Shown: positions 7,107 through 14,168 of the stretch, in pieces
Layout: every line of letters begins with the position of its first letter
Position numbering within the stretch: the first letter of the stretch is position 1
Assembly: GCA_021780625.1 (NCBI GenBank)
Contig: JAJXYI010000404.1
Span: 1-16,857 of the forward strand
DNA from: a bacterium
GTDB taxonomy: Bacteria > Verrucomicrobiota > Verrucomicrobiae > Opitutales > Opitutaceae
Reading direction: 5' to 3'
Length of the DNA: 16,857 nucleotides
Notes under the pieces: generated by a model
Databases searched by the model: none
Told to the model about the DNA's origin: nothing
The model's input: only the letters and a program-made list of their open reading frames with translations
Program-made: the position numbers and the translations under genes

Positions 7107-7712
7107 TCATCTAGCGGGAATCGACGCAAAGGTATATTGCGTGGCAGATTTTCCCTCTGCCGGAATCAGGGGGATTCCGACGCCGGTCATCGTTTTGACG
7201 TCGTCGATTTCGACAATCTGGAGGTTTCCCCGTTTATCTTTGGCCAAGAGCAGTTCCGCCGTCTCTGAAATGGCTTCACTTCCAGGATTTGGGACGCGGT
7301 CCAACTTCAATGAAATGTAACGTGTTCCGACCGTCATGTCGCGGCCCGGTGAAAATCGAAGAACACGGTCTTTCGCGCCATCTGAGTGAAACTGGATGAC
7401 CAGACCGCCGCCGGATTCTTTGGCTAGGGTGAAAGTGTCACAGGAAATGGAGAAGCGCTCTGTCCGGAACGCATCCCCGGCGGATCCCGAGCGCGTTTCG
7501 AACCCGTGGCCATCCCACGATTTTTCGAACCCTTGGCCTGCGTAGGAGCCGACGATATTGGGGTCACCGGAAAACGTATCCACCAATGAGTGCTCGCTGC
7601 GGCTCAAGCCGATCACAATGCAGCCACTCTGGGTCATCACTGCTCCGGCAAGCGCAAGCAGCAGCAGGAGTCGTTTGATGGCCGGTTTACTCTGGAGGCT
7701 CGGGTCGGTCAT
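7107..7712 (-). CDS. Putative lipoprotein, function unknown
   Basis: A 201-residue protein with a lipoprotein-type signal peptide: basic K9-R14, a hydrophobic run LLLLLALAGAVM, then TQSGC with the lipidated cysteine at C31. The -3 glutamine is unusual for a lipobox, so Sec-exported but non-lipidated is possible. The mature part is beta-rich and polar (DTFTLAKESGGGLVIQFHSDG, TAELLLAKDKRGNLQIVEIDD) and matches no family I recognise. It would sit in the periplasm or at a membrane surface. The gene is 95 bases upstream of the TIR ATG on the same strand, with no clear terminator between, so co-transcription is possible. It follows the ABC exporter gene by 85 bases, also on the same strand. Confidence 0.72.
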   Translation of the reverse strand: MTDPSLQSKPAIKRLLLLLALAGAVMTQSGCIVIGLSRSEHSLVDTFSGDPNIVGSYAGQGFEKSWDGHGFETRSGSAGDAFRTERFSISCDTFTLAKESGGGLVIQFHSDGAKDRVLRFSPGRDMTVGTRYISLKLDRVPNPGSEAISETAELLLAKDKRGNLQIVEIDDVKTMTGVGIPLIPAEGKSATQYTFASIPAR

Positions 7713-7797
7713 AGGTGCAGAAGAAGTACAGGGGCCAGATAGGGGGGGATTGGTCGGAGAATAGGTGGCACGTTCGTAGCCTGAACTTTCACCACCC

Positions 7798-9531
7798 TCA
7801 ATCCGACAGGGGCGTGAGTTTGTCGAAGCGGATGCCGAGGAACCAGATGCCGAGGACGATTTCGGCGGAGAGCAGGACGACCCCTAGGACGGTGCCGGTG
7901 ATGAGCGCGGGGCCGGCGCCGAGGAGGAAGTGGGTGAGGTACGTGGTCAGCCAGCCGAGCAGCGCGGGGCCGGCGAGGATGAGGATCAGGCCGGCGAGCT
8001 GGCCGAAGCCGAAGAGCATGCGGTGGCCCGCCTGGTCCAGTCCACGCGCGCGGCCGGGTAGCATGCGGAAGAGCGAGGGGAACAGCGTCGCCGCCAGATT
8101 TGGGATGATGAATTCCGCCAGTAGCACGAAGGGGGTCGCGAAGGCCGCGGCACCGGCGATGACGATGCGCATGGGTGGGCTGAACCAGACCATCGACAAC
8201 GCGGGCGGCTGGTGTCCGTGCAGGCCGAGGTACCAGGCGAGGATGCCCAGCCAGACGATGCCCGTCAGCACCGCGGTCGGGGCGAGCAGTTCGCCCGCCA
8301 TGATCCGCCAGCCCGGCAGCGGGTAGGTGCGCAGGATGTCGAGGTTGCCAAGGTCCTGCCGCAGATCGAGTCGGGTGATGAGCGGGCCCTGGATCAATCC
8401 GTACCACATCGTGATGGTGCCGAGGGTGGCGATCGCGCCGCCGGCCTTCCAATAGGTGTTTCCCATGAGGTGTGAGAGCACCGCGACGAGGGCCACGAGG
8501 GCGGCGGCGGTGAGCGCCCAGGTGCGGGGCGACAGCCAGAGCTTGCCGCTCGCGATGAGGTTCTTCCACAGGAAGGCGAGTTCGGGCGTGCGGGCCCGCG
8601 CGAGGGGAAACGGTTCACGCCGGCCTTGCTTCGGACGGGAGGTGAACGAGAACCGGCCCGTGCGCTGCATCGTCGCTAGCCGGGCGGCGGCGCGGCCGGC
8701 GGCGTTGACGGAGGCCTCCTCGAAGGGGCATTCCAGGACGAGGATCCAGGCGGCGAGTATCCCAATAATGGCGACACCTGTGCCGAGCGCGGCGAGCGGG
8801 GCGGCGGAGAACGGGAATAGGAGGATGCGCGCGGGAACCAGCAGCCAGGACAGGGGCCAGAGGCCGATCACCTGGCGGACCCAGGTGGCGGGATCCTGGG
8901 CCGCGGCGAGTTCGGGCAGATGGCTTCGAAGTTGGAGGATCGCGACCGCGACGACGGCGATGCCGGCGGCGGCCAGCAAGCGGCGTCGCATGGGCTTGGC
9001 GACTCCGGCGCGCGATAGGCGATGCAGCGTCAGCGACGACGCCATGCGATGCAGGGCGATCGCCCCGACGAGAACCACCCAGGCGAACAGGATCAGCAGC
9101 CCGCGCGGGCTGAAGAGGAGCCGGCCGGTGAACAGCAGGGCGAAGAAGAAGGCCGAGAAGAACGAGCCGAACAGGCTGGCCGCGATCTTGTAAACGATCA
9201 GCGCGCGGCGCCTCCAGGGCGCGGTGAACAGGAAGAGGATTTCCGACTCCTTGAACGGGATCGCGGGCTCGTCGCCGGGCGCGATCCAGGCGAACGCCAG
9301 CAGGGCCGTCGGGATAAGCGGGATCAGCATGGGGACCAGGCTGGCCTGGGGAGCCCCCGGAGCCCAGAGGGTGGCGATCGATCCGTTTCCGCGCCGGAAG
9401 AAGAAGAACCAGAAATAGGTGGCGAGAAACGCAAAACCGAGGAGCGCCTTGGGCTGCCTCAGCTTGCGGAGCTGCACGCGCACGGCATTGACGAGCGAGC
9501 GGGTGCGGAGATACAGCAGCGCGCGGACCAT
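7798..9531 (-). CDS. ABC exporter membrane subunit (putative ABC exporter family)
   Basis: A 577-residue integral membrane protein with many hydrophobic segments: LLGFAFLATYFWFFFF near residue 35, SLVPMLIPLIPTALLAFAW near 65, then KIAASLFGSFFSAFFFALLF, LLILFAWVVLVGAIAL and further helices to the C-terminus. Its start lies seven bases after the stop of the ABC ATPase gene, so the two are co-translated and form one transporter. The ATPase subunit energises the pair; the substrate is not indicated by the sequence. The arginine-rich N-terminus (LRTRSLVNAVRVQLRKLRQPK) and a large cytoplasmic loop (about 270-315, FTSRPKQGRREPFPLARARTPELAFLWKN) fit the 'putative ABC exporter' type common in verrucomicrobia and planctomycetes. 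The ATG at 9531 is the first start after the ATPase stop. Related two-gene systems are often involved in drug or peptide export. Confidence 0.83.
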   Translation of the reverse strand: MVRALLYLRTRSLVNAVRVQLRKLRQPKALLGFAFLATYFWFFFFRRGNGSIATLWAPGAPQASLVPMLIPLIPTALLAFAWIAPGDEPAIPFKESEILFLFTAPWRRRALIVYKIAASLFGSFFSAFFFALLFTGRLLFSPRGLLILFAWVVLVGAIALHRMASSLTLHRLSRAGVAKPMRRRLLAAAGIAVVAVAILQLRSHLPELAAAQDPATWVRQVIGLWPLSWLLVPARILLFPFSAAPLAALGTGVAIIGILAAWILVLECPFEEASVNAAGRAAARLATMQRTGRFSFTSRPKQGRREPFPLARARTPELAFLWKNLIASGKLWLSPRTWALTAAALVALVAVLSHLMGNTYWKAGGAIATLGTITMWYGLIQGPLITRLDLRQDLGNLDILRTYPLPGWRIMAGELLAPTAVLTGIVWLGILAWYLGLHGHQPPALSMVWFSPPMRIVIAGAAAFATPFVLLAEFIIPNLAATLFPSLFRMLPGRARGLDQAGHRMLFGFGQLAGLILILAGPALLGWLTTYLTHFLLGAGPALITGTVLGVVLLSAEIVLGIWFLGIRFDKLTPLSD

Positions 9532-9538
9532 GGCGGCC

Positions 9539-10270
9539 TCAGGTTTCGGAGTCGCCGGTCGCCCGGATGAAGATTTCCTCGAGGCTCACGTTGGATTCGC
9601 CGTTTGAGAAGCGGTTGGTTACTTCGGCGAGCGTGCCCGAGGCGACGGTCACGCCCTGCTTCAGGATGAGCACATGGGAGCAGACTTCCTCGAGCAGGTG
9701 GAGCAGGTGCGAACTGAGGATGATGCTCGCGCCCGACTTCGCGAGACTGCGGATGAGGTCCTTCATGCGCCGGATGCCGAGCGGATCGAGCCCGGTCAAC
9801 GGCTCGTCGAAGAAGAGCACGGAGGGGTTGTGCATGAGCCCGCATGCGATCACGAGTTTCTGCTTCATGCCGCGCGAGAGTGCGGCGGGCAGCTCACCCG
9901 CCTTGCCGGTGAGCTCGAAGCGCTCGAGCAGCTCGCGCGCCCGGGTGTCGGCGTCGGCGACGCCGTAGATGCGGGCGACGAACCCGAGGTGCTGCGCGAC
10001 GGTGAGGTAGTCGAAGAGGCGGGGCTCGTCAGGAAAAAATGAATACCGACGCTTCGCGGCGACCGGGTCGGCCTTCAGGTCCACGCCGTCGATGAGGATC
10101 GTGCCCTCGGTCGCGGGGATGATGCCGGTGAGGCAGCGCAGGGTGGTGGTCTTGCCGGCGCCATTGGGGCCGACGAGGCCGAGCAGTTCGCCGGGGCCGA
10201 CGCGAAAGCTCAGGTCGCGGACCGCGACGTGGTCGCCGTAACGTTTTTGAAGAGCTGCGACTTCAATCAT
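9539..10270 (-). CDS. ABC transporter ATP-binding subunit
   Basis: A 243-residue ATPase of the ABC-2/DrrA-like type that energises the membrane subunit encoded next. Seen: Walker A GPNGAGKT (34-41), the signature LSRGMKQK (131-138, with R-G-M in place of the common G-G-Q), Walker B VLFFDEP (151-157) and the switch histidine H188 in SSHLL. The frame stays open upstream to 10462, but those 64 residues are only a translation of the heptamer repeat array (LLTS/LRPL units). The ATG at 10270, giving MIEVAALQKRYGD, is therefore the true start, as in other family members. The array thus lies in the 5' region of this operon, a possible regulatory influence. The gene runs into the permease gene with a seven-base gap. 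Confidence 0.92.
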   Translation of the reverse strand: MIEVAALQKRYGDHVAVRDLSFRVGPGELLGLVGPNGAGKTTTLRCLTGIIPATEGTILIDGVDLKADPVAAKRRYSFFPDEPRLFDYLTVAQHLGFVARIYGVADADTRARELLERFELTGKAGELPAALSRGMKQKLVIACGLMHNPSVLFFDEPLTGLDPLGIRRMKDLIRSLAKSGASIILSSHLLHLLEEVCSHVLILKQGVTVASGTLAEVTNRFSNGESNVSLEEIFIRATGDSET

Positions 10271-10296
10271 GGGGGTGCTGGTGTCGGGCGGGGGAG

Positions 10297-10422
10297 AGGT
10301 CAGGTGCCAGAGGTCAGAGGTCAGAGGTCGGAGTTCAGAGGTCAGAAGTCGGAGGTCGGAAGTCGGAGGTCGGAAGGCAGACGACAGAAGTCGGAGGGCA
10401 GAGGTCAGGAGACGGAAGACAG
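10297..10422. repeat. 18-unit heptamer tandem array (consensus AGGTCRG)
   Basis: Read on the plus strand, 10297-10422 divides into 18 consecutive 7-base units with no gaps. Five are aggtcag, three are aggtcgg, three are aagtcgg, and the rest are one-to-three-base variants (agttcag, agggcag, aaggcag, acgacag, gagacgg, aagacag, gtgccag). The array ends 26 bases before the ABC ATPase start on that gene's upstream side, and begins about 115 bases after larC's stop. It therefore occupies the likely leader or promoter region of the ABC operon. As a length of seven it does not keep a reading frame, which argues against coding. Confidence 0.85.
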
Positions 10423-10537
10423 GGGGCTGGCGGGCTGGGGGCGGCGACAGGGTAGACAGCAACGCGCCGCCTTGGGAAGGCGGGAATGGCTCATTCGGTT
10501 GTTCGGCGACGCGCCGGACGCGGTCTCGCAGGTTCGG

Positions 10538-11875
10538 TCAGTGGCTGCGGGCGAAGGCGGCGGCCAGGGCGGCCTGGTGCACGGTCTGGGCGGGGACTCC
10601 GGCCTGGGCTGCGGCGCGTTTCACCGACTCGTATTCCGGCGCGCAGCGCGTGGAGCCGTCGGGAAGCGTGACCTGTTTCACCGCGATGACACCGTAGGGC
10701 GTGTCGACGTCGAGAGACTCGCGCTTGAGCATCAGTCGGGAGACGGGCGCCATGCGCACGCCGATTGTGCTGGTGTGGGAGAGGATCAGGGTGGCGATCG
10801 CGCGGGCCTGGGCGGGCTCCGCGAGCACCTCGAGCTGCTGGGCGGGACGTCCCTTTTTCATGACGATCGGGTGGAGCACGGCGTCGCGGGCGCCCGCCTG
10901 GAGGAGGCGCTCGAGCAGGTCGGCTCCGAGGAATTCCCCGGTGGAGTCGTCGATGTTGCAGGCGATCGAGACGAGCTCGTCGCTGAGCAGGCCGGCGGGC
11001 GCGGCCTCCGCCTGGGAAACCGAGTGGGCGAGGCGCAGGCGTAGAAGATTGGGCCGCTTCGGGGAGTCCTTGGTGCCGGCGCCGAAGGCGGAGGCGGTGG
11101 TGACCAGCGTGGCGTCGGAAAAGGTCGGCGCGAGTTCGGCCAGAATGAGCGCGCCGGTGGGCGTGGTCCATTCGCCGGACAATTCGCCGGCAAAGATGGG
11201 CATGCCCTGGAGCAGACGCTCGGTGGCGGGGGCGGGGACGGGAAGGACGCCGTGGGCCACCCGGATGGTGCCGTGGCCGACGCACACGGGGCTTGCGAAC
11301 ACTTGGCGGAGGCCGAGGCGCTCGATGCAGAGAGCGGCGGCGACGATGTCCAGGATCGAGTCGATCGCGCCGACCTCGTGGAAATGGACCTTCTCGACCG
11401 GGATCCCATGCGCGGCGGCCTCGACCTCGCCGAGGCGCTGAAACATGCGCAGCGCGCGGGCACGGACCGCGTCGTCGAGACGTGCGCGGGTCAGGAGAGC
11501 GCGGATTTCCGAAAGCGGTCGATGCGCGTGGTGGGCGTGAGCGCCATCGTGTTCCTCGTGAGCGTGGTGGTGTGCATGCTCGTGTGCATGGGCGTGGTGC
11601 GCGTCATGCTCCTCGTGCTCATGGGTGTGGTGCTCGTGTCCGTGCGCTTCGTGATCCCCGTGTTCGTGGGCGTCGATGACGGTGAAATGGCGGGCCTGGA
11701 GCGAGCTGCGCACGACGTCGTCGAAGCGCACGCTCACGCCGTCGAGCCCGAGCGTCGCGGGAAGGCGGAGCACCTCGTCCTCGCAGCCGGCGAGGCGGGC
11801 GGCGGCCGCGACGAACATGTCGCCGCTGATGCCGCTTTGGAGATCGAGGATGAGGGTGTCGGGGGGCGTGTTCAT
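10538..11875 (-). CDS. larC: LarC, nickel insertion protein for the nickel-pincer cofactor
   Basis: A 445-residue LarC, the CTP-dependent enzyme that inserts nickel to complete the nickel-pincer nucleotide. Seen: the N-terminal LDLQSGISGDMF (10-21), HFHEVGAIDSILDIV in the first domain, CNIDDSTGEFLG in the C-terminal CTP-binding region, VMKKGRPA and RMAPVSRLMLKRE. A strongly histidine-rich insert lies at 70-118, with 24 His in 49 residues; such inserts in LarC proteins are thought to hold nickel. In Lactobacillus plantarum LarC arises by a programmed frameshift between two frames; here it is one continuous frame. The ATG at 11875 gives the family's expected N-terminus. The gene is downstream of larE and larB on the same strand but separated from larB by a 300-base repeat-filled spacer, so it may need its own promoter. 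Confidence 0.93.
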   Translation of the reverse strand: MNTPPDTLILDLQSGISGDMFVAAAARLAGCEDEVLRLPATLGLDGVSVRFDDVVRSSLQARHFTVIDAHEHGDHEAHGHEHHTHEHEEHDAHHAHAHEHAHHHAHEEHDGAHAHHAHRPLSEIRALLTRARLDDAVRARALRMFQRLGEVEAAAHGIPVEKVHFHEVGAIDSILDIVAAALCIERLGLRQVFASPVCVGHGTIRVAHGVLPVPAPATERLLQGMPIFAGELSGEWTTPTGALILAELAPTFSDATLVTTASAFGAGTKDSPKRPNLLRLRLAHSVSQAEAAPAGLLSDELVSIACNIDDSTGEFLGADLLERLLQAGARDAVLHPIVMKKGRPAQQLEVLAEPAQARAIATLILSHTSTIGVRMAPVSRLMLKRESLDVDTPYGVIAVKQVTLPDGSTRCAPEYESVKRAAAQAGVPAQTVHQAALAAAFARSH

Positions 11876-11962
11876 GGACCTAGAGAGGGAGGGGCAGATT
11901 TCGGAAGAGAGGTCGCCACGGAGTTGGCCGTTCGTGTGAAAGGCGAAGGCGATTATCCCCGG

Positions 11963-11998
11963 AAAACGCAGTGAACAGAAGAAAACGAAGGTAACAAA
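11963..11998 (+). repeat. 'cagaag-aacgaagg' spacer repeat, copy 1
   Basis: A 36-base element beginning aaaacgcagtgaacagaag. It matches the reverse complement of 14026-14061 at 33 of 36 positions. Copy 1 lies 88 bases upstream of the larC start, and its inverted partner lies upstream of larE. Confidence 0.75.
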
Positions 11999-12141
11999 CG
12001 CTGGAGTTCAGTTGAGTGACCAAACGATTCGGGACCAGCACGAGTCATCCGAGGATGAAAGGAAAAGCATCTTCGATTCCCTTGGTTCCTGTTCCGCTGC
12101 CGAGTGCAAATTGGCGGGGGACAGTCGCCCTTCCGTTCATG

Positions 12142-12169
12142 GCCTTTCTCCGTGTCTCCGTGGTTCAAT
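12142..12169 (+). repeat. 'ctccgtg-gtggttc' spacer repeat, larB 3' side
   Basis: Reads gcctttctccgtgtc followed by tccgtggttcaat, ending six bases before the larB stop (larB is on the minus strand). It is the reverse complement of the repeat at 12831-12867, except that it lacks one 9-base unit and differs at one further base. Together they bracket larB. Confidence 0.7.
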
Positions 12170-12175
12170 GGGCTC

Positions 12176-12814
12176 TCATGCCGAAGCGACGCCGAGCCAG
12201 CGGCGGGCGGCCATGGCGGCGCCGCAGCCATTGTCAATGTTGACAACGACGATCCCGGGGGCGCAGCTCGCGAGCATGGCGTGAAGCGCGGCGCGGCCGC
12301 CCTCGGCGACGCCGTAGCCGACGCTGGTGGGGACCGCGATGATGGGCTGGGGCATGAGACCGCCGAGCACCGAGGGAAGCGCGCCCTCGAAGCCTGCGAG
12401 GCAAATGAGGATGCGGCACTGTGCGAGACGGTCCCGGTGTTTCAGGAGCCGATGGATGCCGGCGACGCCGCAGTCGCCGAATTCGAGGGCGGTGCAGCCG
12501 AGGTAGTGAAGGGTGACCAGCGCCTCTCGGGCGACGGGGGCGTCGGAACTGCCGGCGTACACGACGCCGACCGGACCGCCGGCGGGTGCGGGGATGTCGT
12601 GGAGCTTCACGAAGGTCCTTGCGACCGGGTCGTACTCGCCGTCGATCCCTTCGACTTGGGCGGGACTGCAGCGCGTGATCAGCAGGTTCGATCGCCGGTC
12701 GGCGTGGCTGCGGGCGATGGCGCGCAATTGCTCGGCCGACTTGGATTGTCCGTAGACGATCTCGGGCATGCCGGTGCGTTCGGGGCGGGAGAAGTCGAGG
12801 TCGATGTCGGTCAT
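12176..12814 (-). CDS. larB: LarB, nickel-pincer cofactor biosynthesis carboxylase
   Basis: A 212-residue LarB. The enzyme carboxylates nicotinic acid adenine dinucleotide at C5 and releases AMP, giving the dicarboxylated pyridinium mononucleotide used by LarE. Seen: the N-terminal RTGMPEIVYGQSKSAEQL (13-30), YAGSSDAPVAREA (86-98, the family's AGTSD-type loop), FGDCGVAGIHRLL, then AGFEGALPSVLGGL (140-153), VPTSVGYGVAEGG (161-173) and a NIDNGCGAA end, all typical of the PurE-like fold. The protein starts close to the conserved region and is shorter at the N-terminus than many family members. The ATG at 12814 is the first reasonable start; no strong ribosome-binding site is visible. Repeats of one family sit a few bases outside each end. 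Confidence 0.94.
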   Translation of the reverse strand: MTDIDLDFSRPERTGMPEIVYGQSKSAEQLRAIARSHADRRSNLLITRCSPAQVEGIDGEYDPVARTFVKLHDIPAPAGGPVGVVYAGSSDAPVAREALVTLHYLGCTALEFGDCGVAGIHRLLKHRDRLAQCRILICLAGFEGALPSVLGGLMPQPIIAVPTSVGYGVAEGGRAALHAMLASCAPGIVVVNIDNGCGAAMAARRWLGVASA

Positions 12815-12830
12815 GCTAGAAAACGGCTTG

Positions 12831-12867
12831 ATTGAACCACAGAGGCACGGAGGACACGGAGAAAGGC
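12831..12867 (-). repeat. 'ctccgtg-gtggttc' spacer repeat, larB 5' side
   Basis: On the plus strand this reads attgaaccac, then agaggcacggaggac, then acggagaaaggc. It starts 17 bases upstream of the larB start codon and is the inverted counterpart of 12142-12169 with one extra 9-base unit. It also forms the left arm of a long stem with 12919-12946. Confidence 0.75.
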
Positions 12868-12918
12868 ACAGGGACTCCTTCGCATTGAGGCGGGATCATC
12901 GGACGTTCGGAGGTCTGG

Positions 12919-12946
12919 GCTCCGTGATGGCTGTGCTCCGTGGTTC
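12919..12946 (+). repeat. 'ctccgtg-gtggttc' repeat, right arm of the larE-larB stem
   Basis: Contains two ctccgtg units and ends gtggttc. The end (12940-12946) pairs with gaaccac at 12834-12840, and ctccgtg (12920-12926) pairs with cacggag at 12846-12852, so nested 7-bp stems can form across the larE-larB gap. It lies just after the larE stop in the transcription direction. This could be a terminator or RNA-stabilising structure, although no T-run follows. Confidence 0.6.
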
Positions 12947-12967
12947 CCATTCGATTTGAAGGTGATT

Positions 12968-13849
12968 TCAGGATACGGGGCGGGCGATGGCGCGGTTGAG
13001 TTTGCCGGAGACGAAGCCTTCGGGGTCGATCTCGACGGAGGAGAAACCGATCGAGGAGAAGGCCGCGCGCAATTCGGGAAGCCGGGGGCGGAGGTCATCC
13101 AGACGGTCGGGCGGCACTTCGATCCCGGCGCGCTCGCCGAAGTGGCGGACGCGGCAGATCTCGAACCCGGCGTGCTGGAGCCAGGCTTCGGCGGCCTCGA
13201 TCTGGGCGAGCTTGTCGCGCGTGACGGGCTGACCGTACGGGATGCGGGAGCTCAGGCAGGGACTGGCGGGCTTGTTCCACACGGGAAGGCCGTGGGCGCG
13301 GGCGAGTTCGCGGATGAGGGTTTTGCCGAGCCCGCATTCCATGAGCGGGTGGCGCACATGGGCGTCGGAGGCGGCGCGAAGGCCGGGCCGGTAGTCGCCC
13401 TGATCGTCGAGATTGGCGCCGCTGCAGATCCAGATCGCCGCGCGGCGCCCGGCGAGGCGTTCGGCGAGCGTCGAGTAGAGCGTGGTCTTGCAGTGAAAGC
13501 AGCGATCGACGGGATTGCTCGCGTAGTCGGGGTTGTCGATTTCGTCGGTCGCGATTTCCTGGAGCGGAATGTCGAAGGCGGCGCAGAGATCGCGGGCGCG
13601 GGCGAGGTCGTCGCGTTTCAGGCTGGGCGAGTCGGCGATCCAAGCCGTGGCGCGGGTGCGGCCGAGCGTGCGCCGGGCCCAGTATGCGACGAGCGCGGAG
13701 TCGACGCCCCCGGAGAAGGCGACTGCGACCCCTGGGCATGCCGCGAACCACGCGTCGAGGCGCCGTGCAGCCTCGGCGGCGTCGCGCGCGGGCGAAAGGG
13801 CAGCGGCGTGGGCGGCTTGGGGGGCGGTTGACACGGCGGGGTCGGACAT
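12968..13849 (-). CDS. larE: LarE, sulfur-transfer enzyme for the nickel-pincer cofactor
   Basis: A 293-residue LarE, an ATP-dependent PP-loop enzyme that adenylates the pyridine carboxylates made by LarB and converts them to thiocarboxylates. Seen: the PP-loop SGGVDS (46-51), RCFHCKTTLYSTL (116-128) and KPASPCLSSRIPYGQPVT with C198, which corresponds to the cysteine that L. plantarum LarE sacrifices as the sulfur donor. Only one cysteine is visible in that motif, so the sacrificial rather than the iron-sulfur-cluster type is favoured, although other cysteines (C117, C120, C142, C172) exist. The N-terminal 25 residues are alanine-rich and poorly conserved; the ATG at 13849 is the likely start. 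It is the first of the three lar genes in transcription order, followed by larB after 153 bases. No larA is in the window. Confidence 0.93.
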   Translation of the reverse strand: MSDPAVSTAPQAAHAAALSPARDAAEAARRLDAWFAACPGVAVAFSGGVDSALVAYWARRTLGRTRATAWIADSPSLKRDDLARARDLCAAFDIPLQEIATDEIDNPDYASNPVDRCFHCKTTLYSTLAERLAGRRAAIWICSGANLDDQGDYRPGLRAASDAHVRHPLMECGLGKTLIRELARAHGLPVWNKPASPCLSSRIPYGQPVTRDKLAQIEAAEAWLQHAGFEICRVRHFGERAGIEVPPDRLDDLRPRLPELRAAFSSIGFSSVEIDPEGFVSGKLNRAIARPVS

Positions 13850-13897
13850 GGCGGATTGGGAACGGTGAACTACGAAACTAAATTCGGCGATTGAATG

Positions 13898-13952
13898 GAA
13901 CAGAAGGTAACGAAGGGAACGAAGAACAAACCGCTTACCATAGAATTGAGAG
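13898..13952 (+). repeat. 55-base direct repeat, copy 1
   Basis: Starts gaacagaaggtaacgaag and contains gaagaacaaaccgctta. It matches 14114-14168 at 35 of the first 40 positions, with one small shift after that. Its first 15 bases can also pair with the inverted repeat's cgtttccttctgttc at 14036-14050 (14 of 15). Confidence 0.75.
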
Positions 13953-14025
13953 CGTTGATTGATTCACCGTATGGGTGAGTGAATTTTGGCTCGGTGATGT
14001 CGTGTAATCGCTTGGTTTGGCCTTC

Positions 14026-14061
14026 TTTGTTATCTACGTTTCCTTCTGTTCACTGCGTTTT
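14026..14061 (-). repeat. 'cagaag-aacgaagg' spacer repeat, inverted copy
   Basis: The minus strand reads aaaacgcagtgaacagaag and matches 11963-11998 at 33 of 36 positions. The two copies are in opposite orientation and enclose larB and larE. Confidence 0.75.
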
Positions 14062-14113
14062 TCAGGACGAAGCCTTGGGGGCAAATGCTGAACCGGAATT
14101 CAGCAGATGCGTT

Positions 14114-14168
14114 GAGCAGAAGGCAACGAAGGTCACGAAGAACAAGCCGCTTATCCGGAATTCGAGAG
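14114..14168 (+). repeat. 55-base direct repeat, copy 2
   Basis: Starts gagcagaaggcaacgaagg and contains gaagaacaagccgctta. Same length and direction as copy 1 at 13898-13952. It sits between the larE upstream region and the end of the exporter operon. Confidence 0.75.

Larger units (their letters stand above)
11876..12175. other. larB-larC spacer filled with repeats
   Basis: Three hundred bases without a supported gene. Seen: a purine-rich stretch near larC, the 36-base 'cagtgaacagaag..aacgaagg' repeat (11963-11998), a moderately conserved 'ttggttcctgttc' near 12084, and the 'ctccgtg..gtggttc' repeat at 12142-12169 next to the larB stop. Short plus-strand frames starting near 12012-12016 overlap the repeats and run into larB antisense, so they are not convincing. 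Confidence 0.5.

Noticed and set aside
10297..10422. CRISPR array
   Set aside because: Units are only 7 bases and directly adjacent, with no spacers and no cas genes in the window.
10271..10462. 64-residue upstream extension of the ABC ATPase
   Set aside because: It translates the heptamer array into LLTS/LRPL units, and ABC ATPases of this type start at the MIEV-like strand.
11252..11974. 240-residue plus-strand frame with hydrophobic runs opposite larC
   Set aside because: The valine- and methionine-rich run is the complement of the His-rich LarC insert, not a membrane protein.
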